Of a DNA stretch of 17,865 bases, positions 8,373 through 15,276 are shown piece by piece. Positions within the stretch are counted from its first letter, which is position 1; the number at the start of each line of letters is the position of its first letter. The stretch spans positions 1-17,865 of the forward strand of contig CAZSFD010000098.1 in the NCBI GenBank assembly GCA_964606085.1, read 5' to 3'. The stretch comes from CAIQJJ01 sp964606085 (GTDB lineage Bacteria > Chloroflexota > Anaerolineae > Anaerolineales > UBA4823). The notes below the pieces were generated by a model. That model was not told the DNA's origin. It saw nothing but the letters and a program-made list of their open reading frames with translations, and did no database searches. The translations under genes were made by a program, and so were the position numbers.

Positions 8373-11300
8373 TATGACACTTCTACTTCAACCGGGATCG
8401 GTATCCCGACCCGCTCCATCCATTCCATATCGCAGCGCAGGCAGCGGCGGGCTTCTTCCTGTGCGGTAGATTCATCCAGGCCGTGTTCCACTTCGGCAAA
8501 GCCGCCCAATCGCCGCCATTCGAGCGGGATGTAATTGGGCCTGGGGCGGCGGGCCTCGGCGTAATCGAGAATGTTGATCGTCTGCCGGATTGGGTGCAGC
8601 GGCGGCTGGTAGAGAATCCGGTCAAGCGTGCCGCGCGTCAGCCAGTTATCTACGGCGATGGCAACTTTGTTGCCCTGGGCCACGGCATCTATCACGGTGG
8701 CGGGGCCCAACACCGCATCGCCAGCGGCGAATACGCCCTCAATGGTGGTTTCCAACGCCTGGCCCACCTTGAACGTGGATACGCGGTTGGTCTCCAGCGA
8801 GTTATCGGTCAACCACTCGAAGTCGGTCGTCTGGCCGATGGCGGGGATGATCACGTCGCATTGCAGGTCGTATTCCGAACCGGCTACGCCATGCACGGTT
8901 CGCCGCCCGCTGGCATCTACATCGCCCTTGGATTGGCGCTGCAAGCGTACCGCCGTCACCTTGTCGCCGCCCAAAATTTCCACCGGGTTGACCATGAAGT
9001 GGAACTGGATGCCTTCCTGCTTGGCGAAGGCGATCTCTTCCTTGTGGGCGGGCATGTCAATCTCTTCGCGGCGGTAGACCACATGCACTTCCTGAGCGCC
9101 TAAACGCCAGGATGAACGGGCCGAGTCAATCGCCACATCGCCGCCGCCTACGATCACCACACGCTGGTCACGCATCATCGGCGGCTGGCCGAGGGCGATC
9201 TCGCGCAGCATATTCACGCCGTGGTAGACGCCCCATTTATCCTCGCCGGGCAGGCCCAGCTTCTTGCTCAGGTGCGCCCCGAGGGCCAAAATGACGGCCT
9301 GGTAGCCATCGGCCTTCAAACTTTCGATAGTAAAGTGCTTGCCAAGCGACTGGCTGCAGCGGATATCAACCCCGGCGCGGCGGATATTTTCGATTTCGGC
9401 AAACATCGGCTCGCGCGGCAGACGGTAAGCGGGGATGCCGTAGGTCATCATGCCGCCGGGAACGGGCATCTTGTCGAAGACGGTGACGGCGTAGCCCTTT
9501 TGCGCCAGGCGCAGCGCCGCCGTCAGACCCGCCGGGCCAGCGCCGACCACGGCCACTTTTTTGCCATTGGGTGCGGCCACTGTGGGCTTCCACGGGTCAC
9601 TATAAAAACGGTCAGCCATGAAACGCTTGACCATGCGGATCGAGATGGCGTCGTCGAGCTGACCACGGCGGCAGCGGCTCTCGCAGAAGGCCGGGCAAAC
9701 ACGCCCGCAAATCAGGGCGAAGGGGTTAGTCTCGCGGTGAATTTCCAACCCCTCGGCGTAGCGCCCCTGGGCAATCAGGCCCAAATATGCGGGACTATCT
9801 ACGTGGGCGGGACAGGTATTGACGCAATTGGCCCGCACCAACCCCTGACACACACCCGATGGGCAGCGCTTCTCGTAAATGTGCGCTTCGTATTCGTGGC
9901 GGAAGTGCTGTAAGGTGCTGACGACCGGGTTGGGCGCACCCTGGCCGAGGCCGCACAGGCTGTTCTGGCGCACTTCCTGGCACAAGTTTTCAAGGAGCGG
10001 AATGTCGCTGGGGCGTCCCTGCCCGTTGCAAATGCGTTCGAGCGTCTCCAAAATGCGCCGGGTGCCCACGCGGCAGGGCGTACACTTGCCGCACGACTCG
10101 TCCTGGGTGAATTCCATGAAGAAGCGGGCGATGTCCACCATGCAGGTGTCTTCGTCCATCACCACCATGCCGCCCGAACCCATCATGGCTCCGGCGGCGA
10201 TCAGGCTTTCGTAATCAATCGCCCGGTCGAGGTACTTCTGCGGCAGACAGCCGCCCATCGGGCCGCCGATTTGCACGGCCTTGAAGCCTTTGTTGTTCTT
10301 GATGCCGCCGGCCACATCGTAGATCACTTCGCGCAAGGTGATACCCAGGGCGACTTCGATCAGACCGGTGTGATTGACATCCCCGGCGATGGCGAAGGTT
10401 TTGGTGCCTTTGCTCTTCTCGGTGCCGTATCCGGCGAACCACTGTGCGCCCCGTAAAATGATTTGCGGGATGTTGGCGTAGGTTTCGACATTGTTGTTGT
10501 TCGTGGGCTTCTGCCACACGCCCTTGACCGCCGGGAAGGGCGGGCGGGGCCGCGGCTCGCCGCGTTTGCCTTCAATCGAGGCGATCAGCGCCGTCTCCTC
10601 GCCGCACACGAACGCGCCTGCGCCGACGCGCACTTCCAGATCAAAGCAGAAATCGGTTCCGAAGATATTCTTTCCAAGCAGGCCATATTCGCGTGCCTGG
10701 TTAATGGCAATGTTCAGTGTTTTCACCGCCAGGGGGTACTCGGCACGGCAGTAAATGTATCCGTAGCTGGCTCCGATGGCATAGGCGGCAATGATCATGC
10801 CTTCGAGCACCGAGTGCGGGTCGCCTTCGAGGACACGCCGGTTCATAAACGCCCCGGGGTCGCCTTCGTCAGCGTTGCAAATCAGGTATTTTGGCGCATC
10901 GGGTACGGCTTGGGCCAGTTCCCACTTGCGCCCGGTGGGGAAGCCCGCCCCACCCCGCCCCCGCAGGCCGGAGGCCTTCACTTCTTCGATGACCTGGGCC
11001 GGGGTCATCTGGCTCAATACCTTGCCGAGGGCCTGGTAGCCATCTACGGCCAGGTATTCTTCAATGTTATTCGGATTGATCTCACCACAATTGCGCAATA
11101 CCACACGTACTTCTTTGGGTCTCGGCGCACTCAACTCCTCGTCGGTACGTTCTTCCAGCGGCACCATCAACCGCGGCACCACGCGTCCTTTGAGCAGGTG
11201 CTCTTGCACCAGAAAGGGGATGTCCAGCGCGCTGACGTGGCCGTAGTGTACTTCTTCGGGGTACACCATCAGTTCCGGCCCTTTGGCGCAGCCGCCCATG

Positions 11301-11443
11301 TGGGGGGTCTCCATGATGCGGACTTCGTTGCTTAGCCCCTGGGCTTCAAGTTCCTTCCGCAGCGCTTGCAGCACGTCTGCTGCACCGTGGGTTTGGCACT
11401 GCGGGTCCATACACACCAATACATGCGAGCGGTAATAGGTCAT
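8372..11443 (-). CDS. NuoF-GltD fusion: NAD(H)/FMN module joined to NADPH-dependent FAD oxidoreductase
   Basis: This 1023-residue protein joins two electron-transfer enzymes. Residues 1-532 are a HydB/NuoF unit: thioredoxin-like domain (C11, C16, C52), LRGRGGAGFPTGRKW (160-174), NADEGDPGAFMNRR (190-203), [4Fe-4S] ligands C451, C454, C457 and C497, and CPSGVC (527-532). The C-terminal ferredoxin domain of the sister NuoF is replaced from about 535 by a GltD/NfnB-type unit: cysteine-rich helical domain (C540, C544, C579, C583, C587, C591), FAD fold GAGPAGLTAALRLAQKG (634-650), second Rossmann motif VVIVGGGDVAIDSA (762-775) with VVYRR (788-792) that suits NADPH, and GVFAAGDAVLGPATVIDA (903-920). 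A further CLRC pair lies at 1001-1004. Stn-family (Sporomusa-type Nfn) transhydrogenases combine the same two kinds of module. The expected role is electron transfer among NAD(H), NADP(H) and ferredoxin. The start at 11443 has GGAG eight bases upstream. No frameshift is seen at the junction. Confidence 0.92.
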   Translation of the reverse strand: MTYYRSHVLVCMDPQCQTHGAADVLQALRKELEAQGLSNEVRIMETPHMGGCAKGPELMVYPEEVHYGHVSALDIPFLVQEHLLKGRVVPRLMVPLEERTDEELSAPRPKEVRVVLRNCGEINPNNIEEYLAVDGYQALGKVLSQMTPAQVIEEVKASGLRGRGGAGFPTGRKWELAQAVPDAPKYLICNADEGDPGAFMNRRVLEGDPHSVLEGMIIAAYAIGASYGYIYCRAEYPLAVKTLNIAINQAREYGLLGKNIFGTDFCFDLEVRVGAGAFVCGEETALIASIEGKRGEPRPRPPFPAVKGVWQKPTNNNNVETYANIPQIILRGAQWFAGYGTEKSKGTKTFAIAGDVNHTGLIEVALGITLREVIYDVAGGIKNNKGFKAVQIGGPMGGCLPQKYLDRAIDYESLIAAGAMMGSGGMVVMDEDTCMVDIARFFMEFTQDESCGKCTPCRVGTRRILETLERICNGQGRPSDIPLLENLCQEVRQNSLCGLGQGAPNPVVSTLQHFRHEYEAHIYEKRCPSGVCQGLVRANCVNTCPAHVDSPAYLGLIAQGRYAEGLEIHRETNPFALICGRVCPAFCESRCRRGQLDDAISIRMVKRFMADRFYSDPWKPTVAAPNGKKVAVVGAGPAGLTAALRLAQKGYAVTVFDKMPVPGGMMTYGIPAYRLPREPMFAEIENIRRAGVDIRCSQSLGKHFTIESLKADGYQAVILALGAHLSKKLGLPGEDKWGVYHGVNMLREIALGQPPMMRDQRVVIVGGGDVAIDSARSSWRLGAQEVHVVYRREEIDMPAHKEEIAFAKQEGIQFHFMVNPVEILGGDKVTAVRLQRQSKGDVDASGRRTVHGVAGSEYDLQCDVIIPAIGQTTDFEWLTDNSLETNRVSTFKVGQALETTIEGVFAAGDAVLGPATVIDAVAQGNKVAIAVDNWLTRGTLDRILYQPPLHPIRQTINILDYAEARRPRPNYIPLEWRRLGGFAEVEHGLDESTAQEEARRCLRCDMEWMERVGIPIPVEVEVS

Positions 11444-11617
11444 TGGGGTAACTCCACCGTCGGTGATGCCCGGCAGCTTGATCAGAGCGGCCGGGTTGGC
11501 ATGAACGTATTCGAGGATTGCCGAGAATATTCAGTTGGTGAAAAGGCGACTGGATGCTTTGGTGATTAGGTGATTAGTCTCCAGAATTCGTAGAACGATA
11601 TTTATACCGTTCTGGCT

Positions 11618-11644
11618 GTACGGGCGATATGAATATCGCCTTAC
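11618..11644 (-). repeat. Short palindrome with the ferredoxin gene's stop codon inside it
   Basis: Read on the minus strand, the element starts GTAAGGCGATAT and ends ATATCGCCCGTAC. Its core is a perfect 8-2-8 hairpin at 11623-11640. The TAA in its first bases is the stop codon of the HndB-like ferredoxin gene. The same kind of element, in the same orientation to its gene, ends the DRTGG gene at 17533-17558. It could protect mRNA 3' ends or be a mobile REP-like repeat that landed at stop codons. Confidence 0.7.
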
Positions 11645-12009
11645 GCGGGTACAACCCATTCGCTGACGATTTTGCCATCGCCAACGTGTTCTTGCAAAAG
11701 TTGGCGGGCGCGGTCGGCGTTGATTTTGCCGTAGGTCACTTTGGGGTCAGCGCCGACGGTGACTTCGACAATGGGTTCGTAATCACACTTGCCGATGCAG
11801 CCGGTTTGCGTGACAACCACGCCGCTGACCTGGTTGGTTTCGATGTATTCGAGAATGGCTTTCATGGTTTCGCGAGCGCCGGCGGCGATGCCGCAAGTGC
11901 CCATGGCCACCGTCACCTGGGCACGGCCGCTGGTGGTGCGCGCCTGGCGTTTTTCGAGTGCTTCCTGCTTGATCCGGCGCAGGTCTTCGAGAGATTTGAT
12001 TGCGGGCAT
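11641..12009 (-). CDS. Thioredoxin-like [2Fe-2S] ferredoxin, HndB-like
   Basis: This 122-residue protein matches the small (2Fe-2S) ferredoxin-domain proteins (HndB type) that sit between NuoE and NuoF genes in bifurcating hydrogenase operons. The N-terminal 30 residues are charged and helical (SLEDLRRIKQEALEKR). The cluster domain shows MGTCGIAAGARE with C39 and TGCIGKC with C71 and C75. A fourth cysteine ligand is not evident; the residue three before GTC is alanine. I chose ATG 12009 because AAAGGAG lies about seven bases upstream; longer reading-frame extensions run into the adjacent repeat. It lies between the HATPase gene and the NuoF-GltD fusion gene and probably delivers electrons to or from that fusion. 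Confidence 0.87.
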   Translation of the reverse strand: MPAIKSLEDLRRIKQEALEKRQARTTSGRAQVTVAMGTCGIAAGARETMKAILEYIETNQVSGVVVTQTGCIGKCDYEPIVEVTVGADPKVTYGKINADRARQLLQEHVGDGKIVSEWVVPA

Positions 12010-12036
12010 GGAAATGCTCCTTTCAGAAAAACAGTC

Positions 12037-12106
12037 AACCACAAAGGGCACGAAGGTACACAACGGAAAAACCAGCACTTCGTGATCCTTTGTGTCCTTT
12101 GTGGTT
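12037..12106. repeat. Inverted repeat between the HATPase and ferredoxin genes
   Basis: The arm at 12037-12056 (AACCACAAAGGGCACGAAGG) pairs with 12087-12106 (CCTTTGTGTCCTTTGTGGTT) with two mismatches in 20, around a 30-base loop. Units of this AACCACNAAGGNCACGAAGG type look like a dispersed intergenic repeat. The repeat at 8193-8292 has related arms. Confidence 0.7.
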
Positions 12107-12123
12107 CATAAAAAATAGGAACC

Positions 12124-12663
12124 TTATTTCAGTCCAGCCACACCTTCTTCGAGCGTTTGGCGGAGGAAGGCGAGGATTTCGGGTTCGCAGAGCGGGATAT
12201 CGCCCAGTTCTTCTTTGATCGGCTGATCATCGAAGAGGAATTCCTTGTCGTCCAGGCGGTAGCGAAAGATCCAGTGTGTTTCCGGCCAGCCGATAACCAG
12301 AGAGAGTACCGTCCCGGTAATGTCGCCGAGGGGCATGCGGTCAATGTGGCTGCGTTGGAAGTCAGCGGTGACGCGGGTTCCTTTACCGGGGGTGGAAATG
12401 ACATCGAATGAGCCGTTGCAGGCTTCGGCGGCGGCCTTGAGCAGTGGAATGCCCAGGCCCACTTTGCGGGTGGTGCGGCTGGTAACGAACGGATCGGCCA
12501 GTTTGGCGACTTTTTCGGGTGGCATACCCACCCCATCGTCTATCACGGCCAGTTTCAGGCGGTCGCTGCGGGTATCTTCCTCGACAACGACCTGAACCGT
12601 TTTCGCCTGCGCGGTCACGCCGTTCTCGGCGATATCGAGCAGATGGAGGGCCAGTTCGTTCAA
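12124..12663 (-). CDS. Small HATPase-fold (histidine-kinase/anti-sigma-like) ATP-binding protein
   Basis: The protein has the ATP-binding fold shared by histidine kinases and RsbW-type anti-sigma kinases, but no sensor, dimerisation or receiver domain. Residues 1-18 contain the N-box (LALHLLDIAENG, with E13 and N14), DDGVGMPPE lies at 42-50, a DPF/TT segment at 57-65, GLGIPLL at 69-75 and PGKGTRV at 92-98. About 75 residues of unknown role follow. I place the start at TTG 12663: its TTGA overlaps the TGA stop of the NuoE gene, AGGAAG lies about five bases upstream, and members of this family begin with a similar ELxLHILDI segment. Longer in-frame starts would lie deep inside the NuoE gene. 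Such proteins recur between NuoE and NuoF genes of bifurcating hydrogenases; their function there is not known to me. Confidence 0.85.
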   Translation of the reverse strand: MNELALHLLDIAENGVTAQAKTVQVVVEEDTRSDRLKLAVIDDGVGMPPEKVAKLADPFVTSRTTRKVGLGIPLLKAAAEACNGSFDVISTPGKGTRVTADFQRSHIDRMPLGDITGTVLSLVIGWPETHWIFRYRLDDKEFLFDDQPIKEELGDIPLCEPEILAFLRQTLEEGVAGLK

Positions 12664-13172
12664 GCGGCTTCCTGGTATTTGCGCATAATCTGGGGCAGCT
12701 TGTTGGGGCGAACGCGCCCGTGCATATCTTCGTCGGCCACAATCACCGGGGCCTGGCTGCATGCACCCACGCAGCGGCACACTTCGAGCGTGATGTTGCC
12801 GTCGGGTGTGGTCTGGCCGACATCAATGTTGAGCAGTTGCCTGGCTTTTTCGATCAACTGCGGGGTGCCGCCCACGTAGCAGGCCGTTCCCATGCAGAAT
12901 TTGACGGTATGCTTGCCGCGCGGCTGGGTGGTGAAGAACGAGTAAAACGTTACCACGCCATGCACCGAGGCCATTGGCACGTGTAGCTTCTTGGCAATGT
13001 AAGCCTGCATCGGCTCGGAAATGAAACCGATTTTGCTCTGCATCTCGTTGAGGACGACCATCATCGCGCCGGGGCGGTCACAATGCTCGGCGATGATTTT
13101 GTCCATGATGGCGCGCTGTTCGGAGATGGATACGGGATCGTTGGCGGGGATGGCTTGGGTTGAACTGGTCAT
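12660..13172 (-). CDS. nuoE: NuoE/HydC-like [2Fe-2S] subunit
   Basis: This is the first gene of the operon. The 170-residue protein is a thioredoxin-fold [2Fe-2S] subunit of the NuoE/HndA/HydC family, with ligands C93 and C98 (FCMGTAC) and C134 and C138 (CVGAC), spaced Cx4C and Cx3C. The N-terminal helical part (residues 18-80) includes HGVVTFYSFF before the cluster domain. It most likely partners the NuoF-GltD fusion or the HydB-like NuoF, since HoxF has its own HoxE. ATG 13172 has GGAG about nine bases upstream, and the gene overlaps the HATPase gene by four bases. A Rex-type operator lies 48-65 bases before the start. Confidence 0.93.
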   Translation of the reverse strand: MTSSTQAIPANDPVSISEQRAIMDKIIAEHCDRPGAMMVVLNEMQSKIGFISEPMQAYIAKKLHVPMASVHGVVTFYSFFTTQPRGKHTVKFCMGTACYVGGTPQLIEKARQLLNIDVGQTTPDGNITLEVCRCVGACSQAPVIVADEDMHGRVRPNKLPQIMRKYQEAA

Positions 13173-13494
13173 TTAACAGACTCCAGAAACAATGATATAT
13201 ACGATAGCAATCGTCCGGTTTGTGAAATATCGCACAAAGTTTAACGCATTCCAGCCGATTCGGGCAGGGGTCAAATGTCATGTGATTGTATGTGATCGAG
13301 GGAAGGTTGTTATCAGGTTTGCAAGGGGGGGGGCAGGTGGCAGATCGAGAAAGGGGTGCGCCAGGCAGTTGGGAAGATGAGCGATTGTTACTGCATCAGT
13401 GAGATAAAATAGGCTAAAGTCTGAGCAAGCAGGATCGGTGGAATATAGAAATGAGCAATTCACCGGGACAAGTTGTTCAATTAGGATTTTTACC
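13173..13494. other. Divergent intergenic region with operon promoter and G9 tract
   Basis: This 322-base gap separates the minus-strand redox operon from the plus-strand genes. It holds the Rex-like operator at 13220-13237 and a nearby ACGAT-AGCA-ATCGT small inverted repeat (13201-13214). The repeated ATGTGAT (about 13275-13291) is of unclear meaning. A run of nine G lies at 13325-13333. TAAAAT at 13405-13410 is a possible plus-strand -10 box without a well-spaced -35. On the minus strand a TTCACA/CGTATA pair with 17-base spacing overlaps the Rex site and could be the operon promoter. No credible ORF is present. Confidence 0.6.
13220..13237 (-). promoter_or_regulatory. Candidate Rex (NADH/NAD+ sensor) operator
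   Basis: TTGTGAAATATCGCACAA is an 18-base imperfect palindrome (7 of 9 pairs complementary) that matches the known Rex pattern TTGTGA-N6-TCACAA except for one base in the right half. It lies 48 bases before the first gene of the operon and overlaps the likely -35 region. Rex represses fermentation and hydrogenase genes when NADH is low, which suits an NAD-linked hydrogenase operon. Confidence 0.65.
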
Positions 13495-14298
13495 ATGATA
13501 CTCTCGCCTTCTGATGTAACACTATTCTACAAATTGATGTGGGAAGTGCACTTCTATGCCAACCAGCAGAAGGGCATTCTTCCCAACATCCAAACGGTTG
13601 CCGCGTACAAGGTACTTTCAGCCGATCATAAAGGCAAAGTGCGTGAGGTGTTGTGGCAGCACCCCGATCTGATAGATGACTTCGTCCATAAAAACCCGGC
13701 CAACCTTGCAGAAGATGAATTAGCTATCCTGCGCCACTGGCGGGATTTTTTCGTCCAGGGTAGGTTTTACATCTTCCGCCACCTGAAAAAGGGATCCATT
13801 TTCATGGGTGGAGGCCGGGTTTACTCGGTGATCGGCATTCAAACTGAACTGGAGGAAGTGGTACCTTCGTATGCCTTGCCTTACCTGGTCAATGCCGTTT
13901 TGCTGCCTTTCAAAGGCCAAATCACCTACGACGGTTTGCTGCCCGGGTACAACATCACCTTTGGCGGTGGTATCCGCGGCGATCTCAACCACCAGTACAC
14001 CGTTGCCAAACAAAAAGAACGCATTATCACCACGCTCGAACCGGGGGCGGCGGCGGCCAAACCCTCTGTTCCGAAGGGCAGCAAAGACTTGCTTCCCCGC
14101 CTGGAACACCTGAGCGCCGAGACGGCAAAGCTGAAAGGCGAAACAACGCTGCAAACCACCGCTATCACCCTGGCCCGCGCCAGCCTCGAAATTGCCCTGG
14201 CCTCGCTAAAAGAAGAAGACCTGGAAGCCCCCGCCCGCAGCCTGCGCCGCGCCCACACCCGGCTATCGAACCTGCTCGATATCGAACAGGGGTATTAA
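13495..14298 (+). CDS. Conserved-looking protein of unknown function
   Basis: I do not recognise this family. The 267-residue protein starts at ATG 13495, where AGGA lies eight bases upstream; a GTG at 13438 would add 19 residues without a ribosome site. It has no signal peptide or transmembrane segment. Residues 1-100 look mainly helical (LSPSDVTLFYKLMW at 3-16), with many aromatic residues. A glycine-rich middle region contains LPFKGQITYDGLLPGY and FGGGIRGDLN. The C-terminal 65 residues are a charged helical segment rich in Ala, Leu, Glu and Arg that could form a coiled coil. No catalytic motif stands out. The mevalonate-pathway decarboxylase gene begins three bases after its stop, so the two are probably co-transcribed. 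Confidence 0.8.
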   Translation: MILSPSDVTLFYKLMWEVHFYANQQKGILPNIQTVAAYKVLSADHKGKVREVLWQHPDLIDDFVHKNPANLAEDELAILRHWRDFFVQGRFYIFRHLKKGSIFMGGGRVYSVIGIQTELEEVVPSYALPYLVNAVLLPFKGQITYDGLLPGYNITFGGGIRGDLNHQYTVAKQKERIITTLEPGAAAAKPSVPKGSKDLLPRLEHLSAETAKLKGETTLQTTAITLARASLEIALASLKEEDLEAPARSLRRAHTRLSNLLDIEQGY

Positions 14299-14301
14299 GA
14301 G

Positions 14302-15276
14302 ATGCCACCCCAATCTGCCACCGCCCAAAGCTCACCGAATATCGCCTTTATCAAATACTGGGGCGACCTCGACCCTTGTCTTCGTGTGCCAGTTAATTCT
14401 TCCCTCTCGATGAATCTGGCCAGACTACACACGCGCACCACCGTCACTTTCGAGGGTACCCTGAAGCAAGATCAACTTTTTCTCGAAGATGCACCAGCCC
14501 CAGAGCCAGCCCGCCTACGCGTAGCGCTGATGCTCGAAGCCGTGCGCCAGCTGGCAGGCGTGACGGCTTTTGCACGCGTCGAAAGCGCCAACAATTTCCC
14601 CATGGGTGCGGGCATCGCCTCGTCAGCCTCGGCGTTTGCGGCGCTGGCGCTGGCGGCCTCCACCGCGGCCGGGCTGAACTTGAGCGAGAAAGAGCTTTCG
14701 CGCCTGGCGCGTTGCGGCTCCGGTTCAGCCAGCCGCTCCATCCCCGGCGGGTTCGTCGAATGGCAGGCGGGCACGTCCGATGAAGATAGCTACGCCTTCG
14801 CGATTGCTGCACCCGACCATTGGGCCATCACCGATTGCGTCGCCATCGTCAGCCAGGGGCACAAACCGGTCGGCTCCAGCGAGGGCCACGCCCTGGCCTC
14901 CACCAGCCCCCTGCAAGCCGCCCGCGTGGCCGATGCCGCCCGTCGCCTGGAAATTTGCCGCCGCGCTATCCTTGACCGCGATTTTCAGGCCTTTGCCAAT
15001 GTGGTCGAACTCGACAGTAACCTGATGCACGCCGTCATGATCACCTCCACCCCGCCGCTGCTCTACTGGCAGGCAGCCACCCTGGCGGTGATGCACGCCG
15101 TACAGGAGTGGCGCAAGGCCGGCCTGCCCGCCTGTTACACCATAGATGCCGGGCCAAATGTGCATGTGATCTGTCTGTCCGAAGTGGCCGGGCAGGTGGC
15201 GGCCCAGTTGGCATCCATCCCCGGCGTCGAAAAGGTACTCACCGCCACACCTGGCGGCCCGGCGCAGTTGTTATGA
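14302..15276 (+). CDS. mvaD: Mevalonate-pathway decarboxylase (diphosphomevalonate or phosphomevalonate)
   Basis: This GHMP-kinase-family enzyme performs ATP-dependent decarboxylation in the mevalonate route to isopentenyl units. The 324-residue length is usual. NIAFIKYWG at 13-21 and VPVNSSLSM at 29-37 form the substrate-binding start, FPMGAGIASSASAF at 99-112 is the ATP loop, SGSASRSIPGGFVEW is at 140-154, and TIDAGPNVHV at 280-289 supplies the catalytic Asp (D282). The residue after KYWG is Asp (D22), where classical diphosphomevalonate decarboxylases have Lys. Chloroflexota are known to have a phosphomevalonate-specific relative (characterised in Roseiflexus), so substrate choice is open. 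It follows the unknown gene by three bases and overlaps the phosphoesterase gene by four. Confidence 0.88.
   Translation: MPPQSATAQSSPNIAFIKYWGDLDPCLRVPVNSSLSMNLARLHTRTTVTFEGTLKQDQLFLEDAPAPEPARLRVALMLEAVRQLAGVTAFARVESANNFPMGAGIASSASAFAALALAASTAAGLNLSEKELSRLARCGSGSASRSIPGGFVEWQAGTSDEDSYAFAIAAPDHWAITDCVAIVSQGHKPVGSSEGHALASTSPLQAARVADAARRLEICRRAILDRDFQAFANVVELDSNLMHAVMITSTPPLLYWQAATLAVMHAVQEWRKAGLPACYTIDAGPNVHVICLSEVAGQVAAQLASIPGVEKVLTATPGGPAQLL

Noticed and set aside
12664..12780. Upstream extension of the HATPase gene to the start at 12780
   Set aside because: It would overlap the NuoE gene by about 120 bases and adds Arg/Pro-rich residues not found in the family; the TTG overlapping the NuoE stop fits better.
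13275..13291. CRP/FNR-type site from the repeated ATGTGAT
   Set aside because: The copies are direct rather than inverted, so they do not match TGTGA-N6-TCACA or TTGAT-N4-ATCAA.
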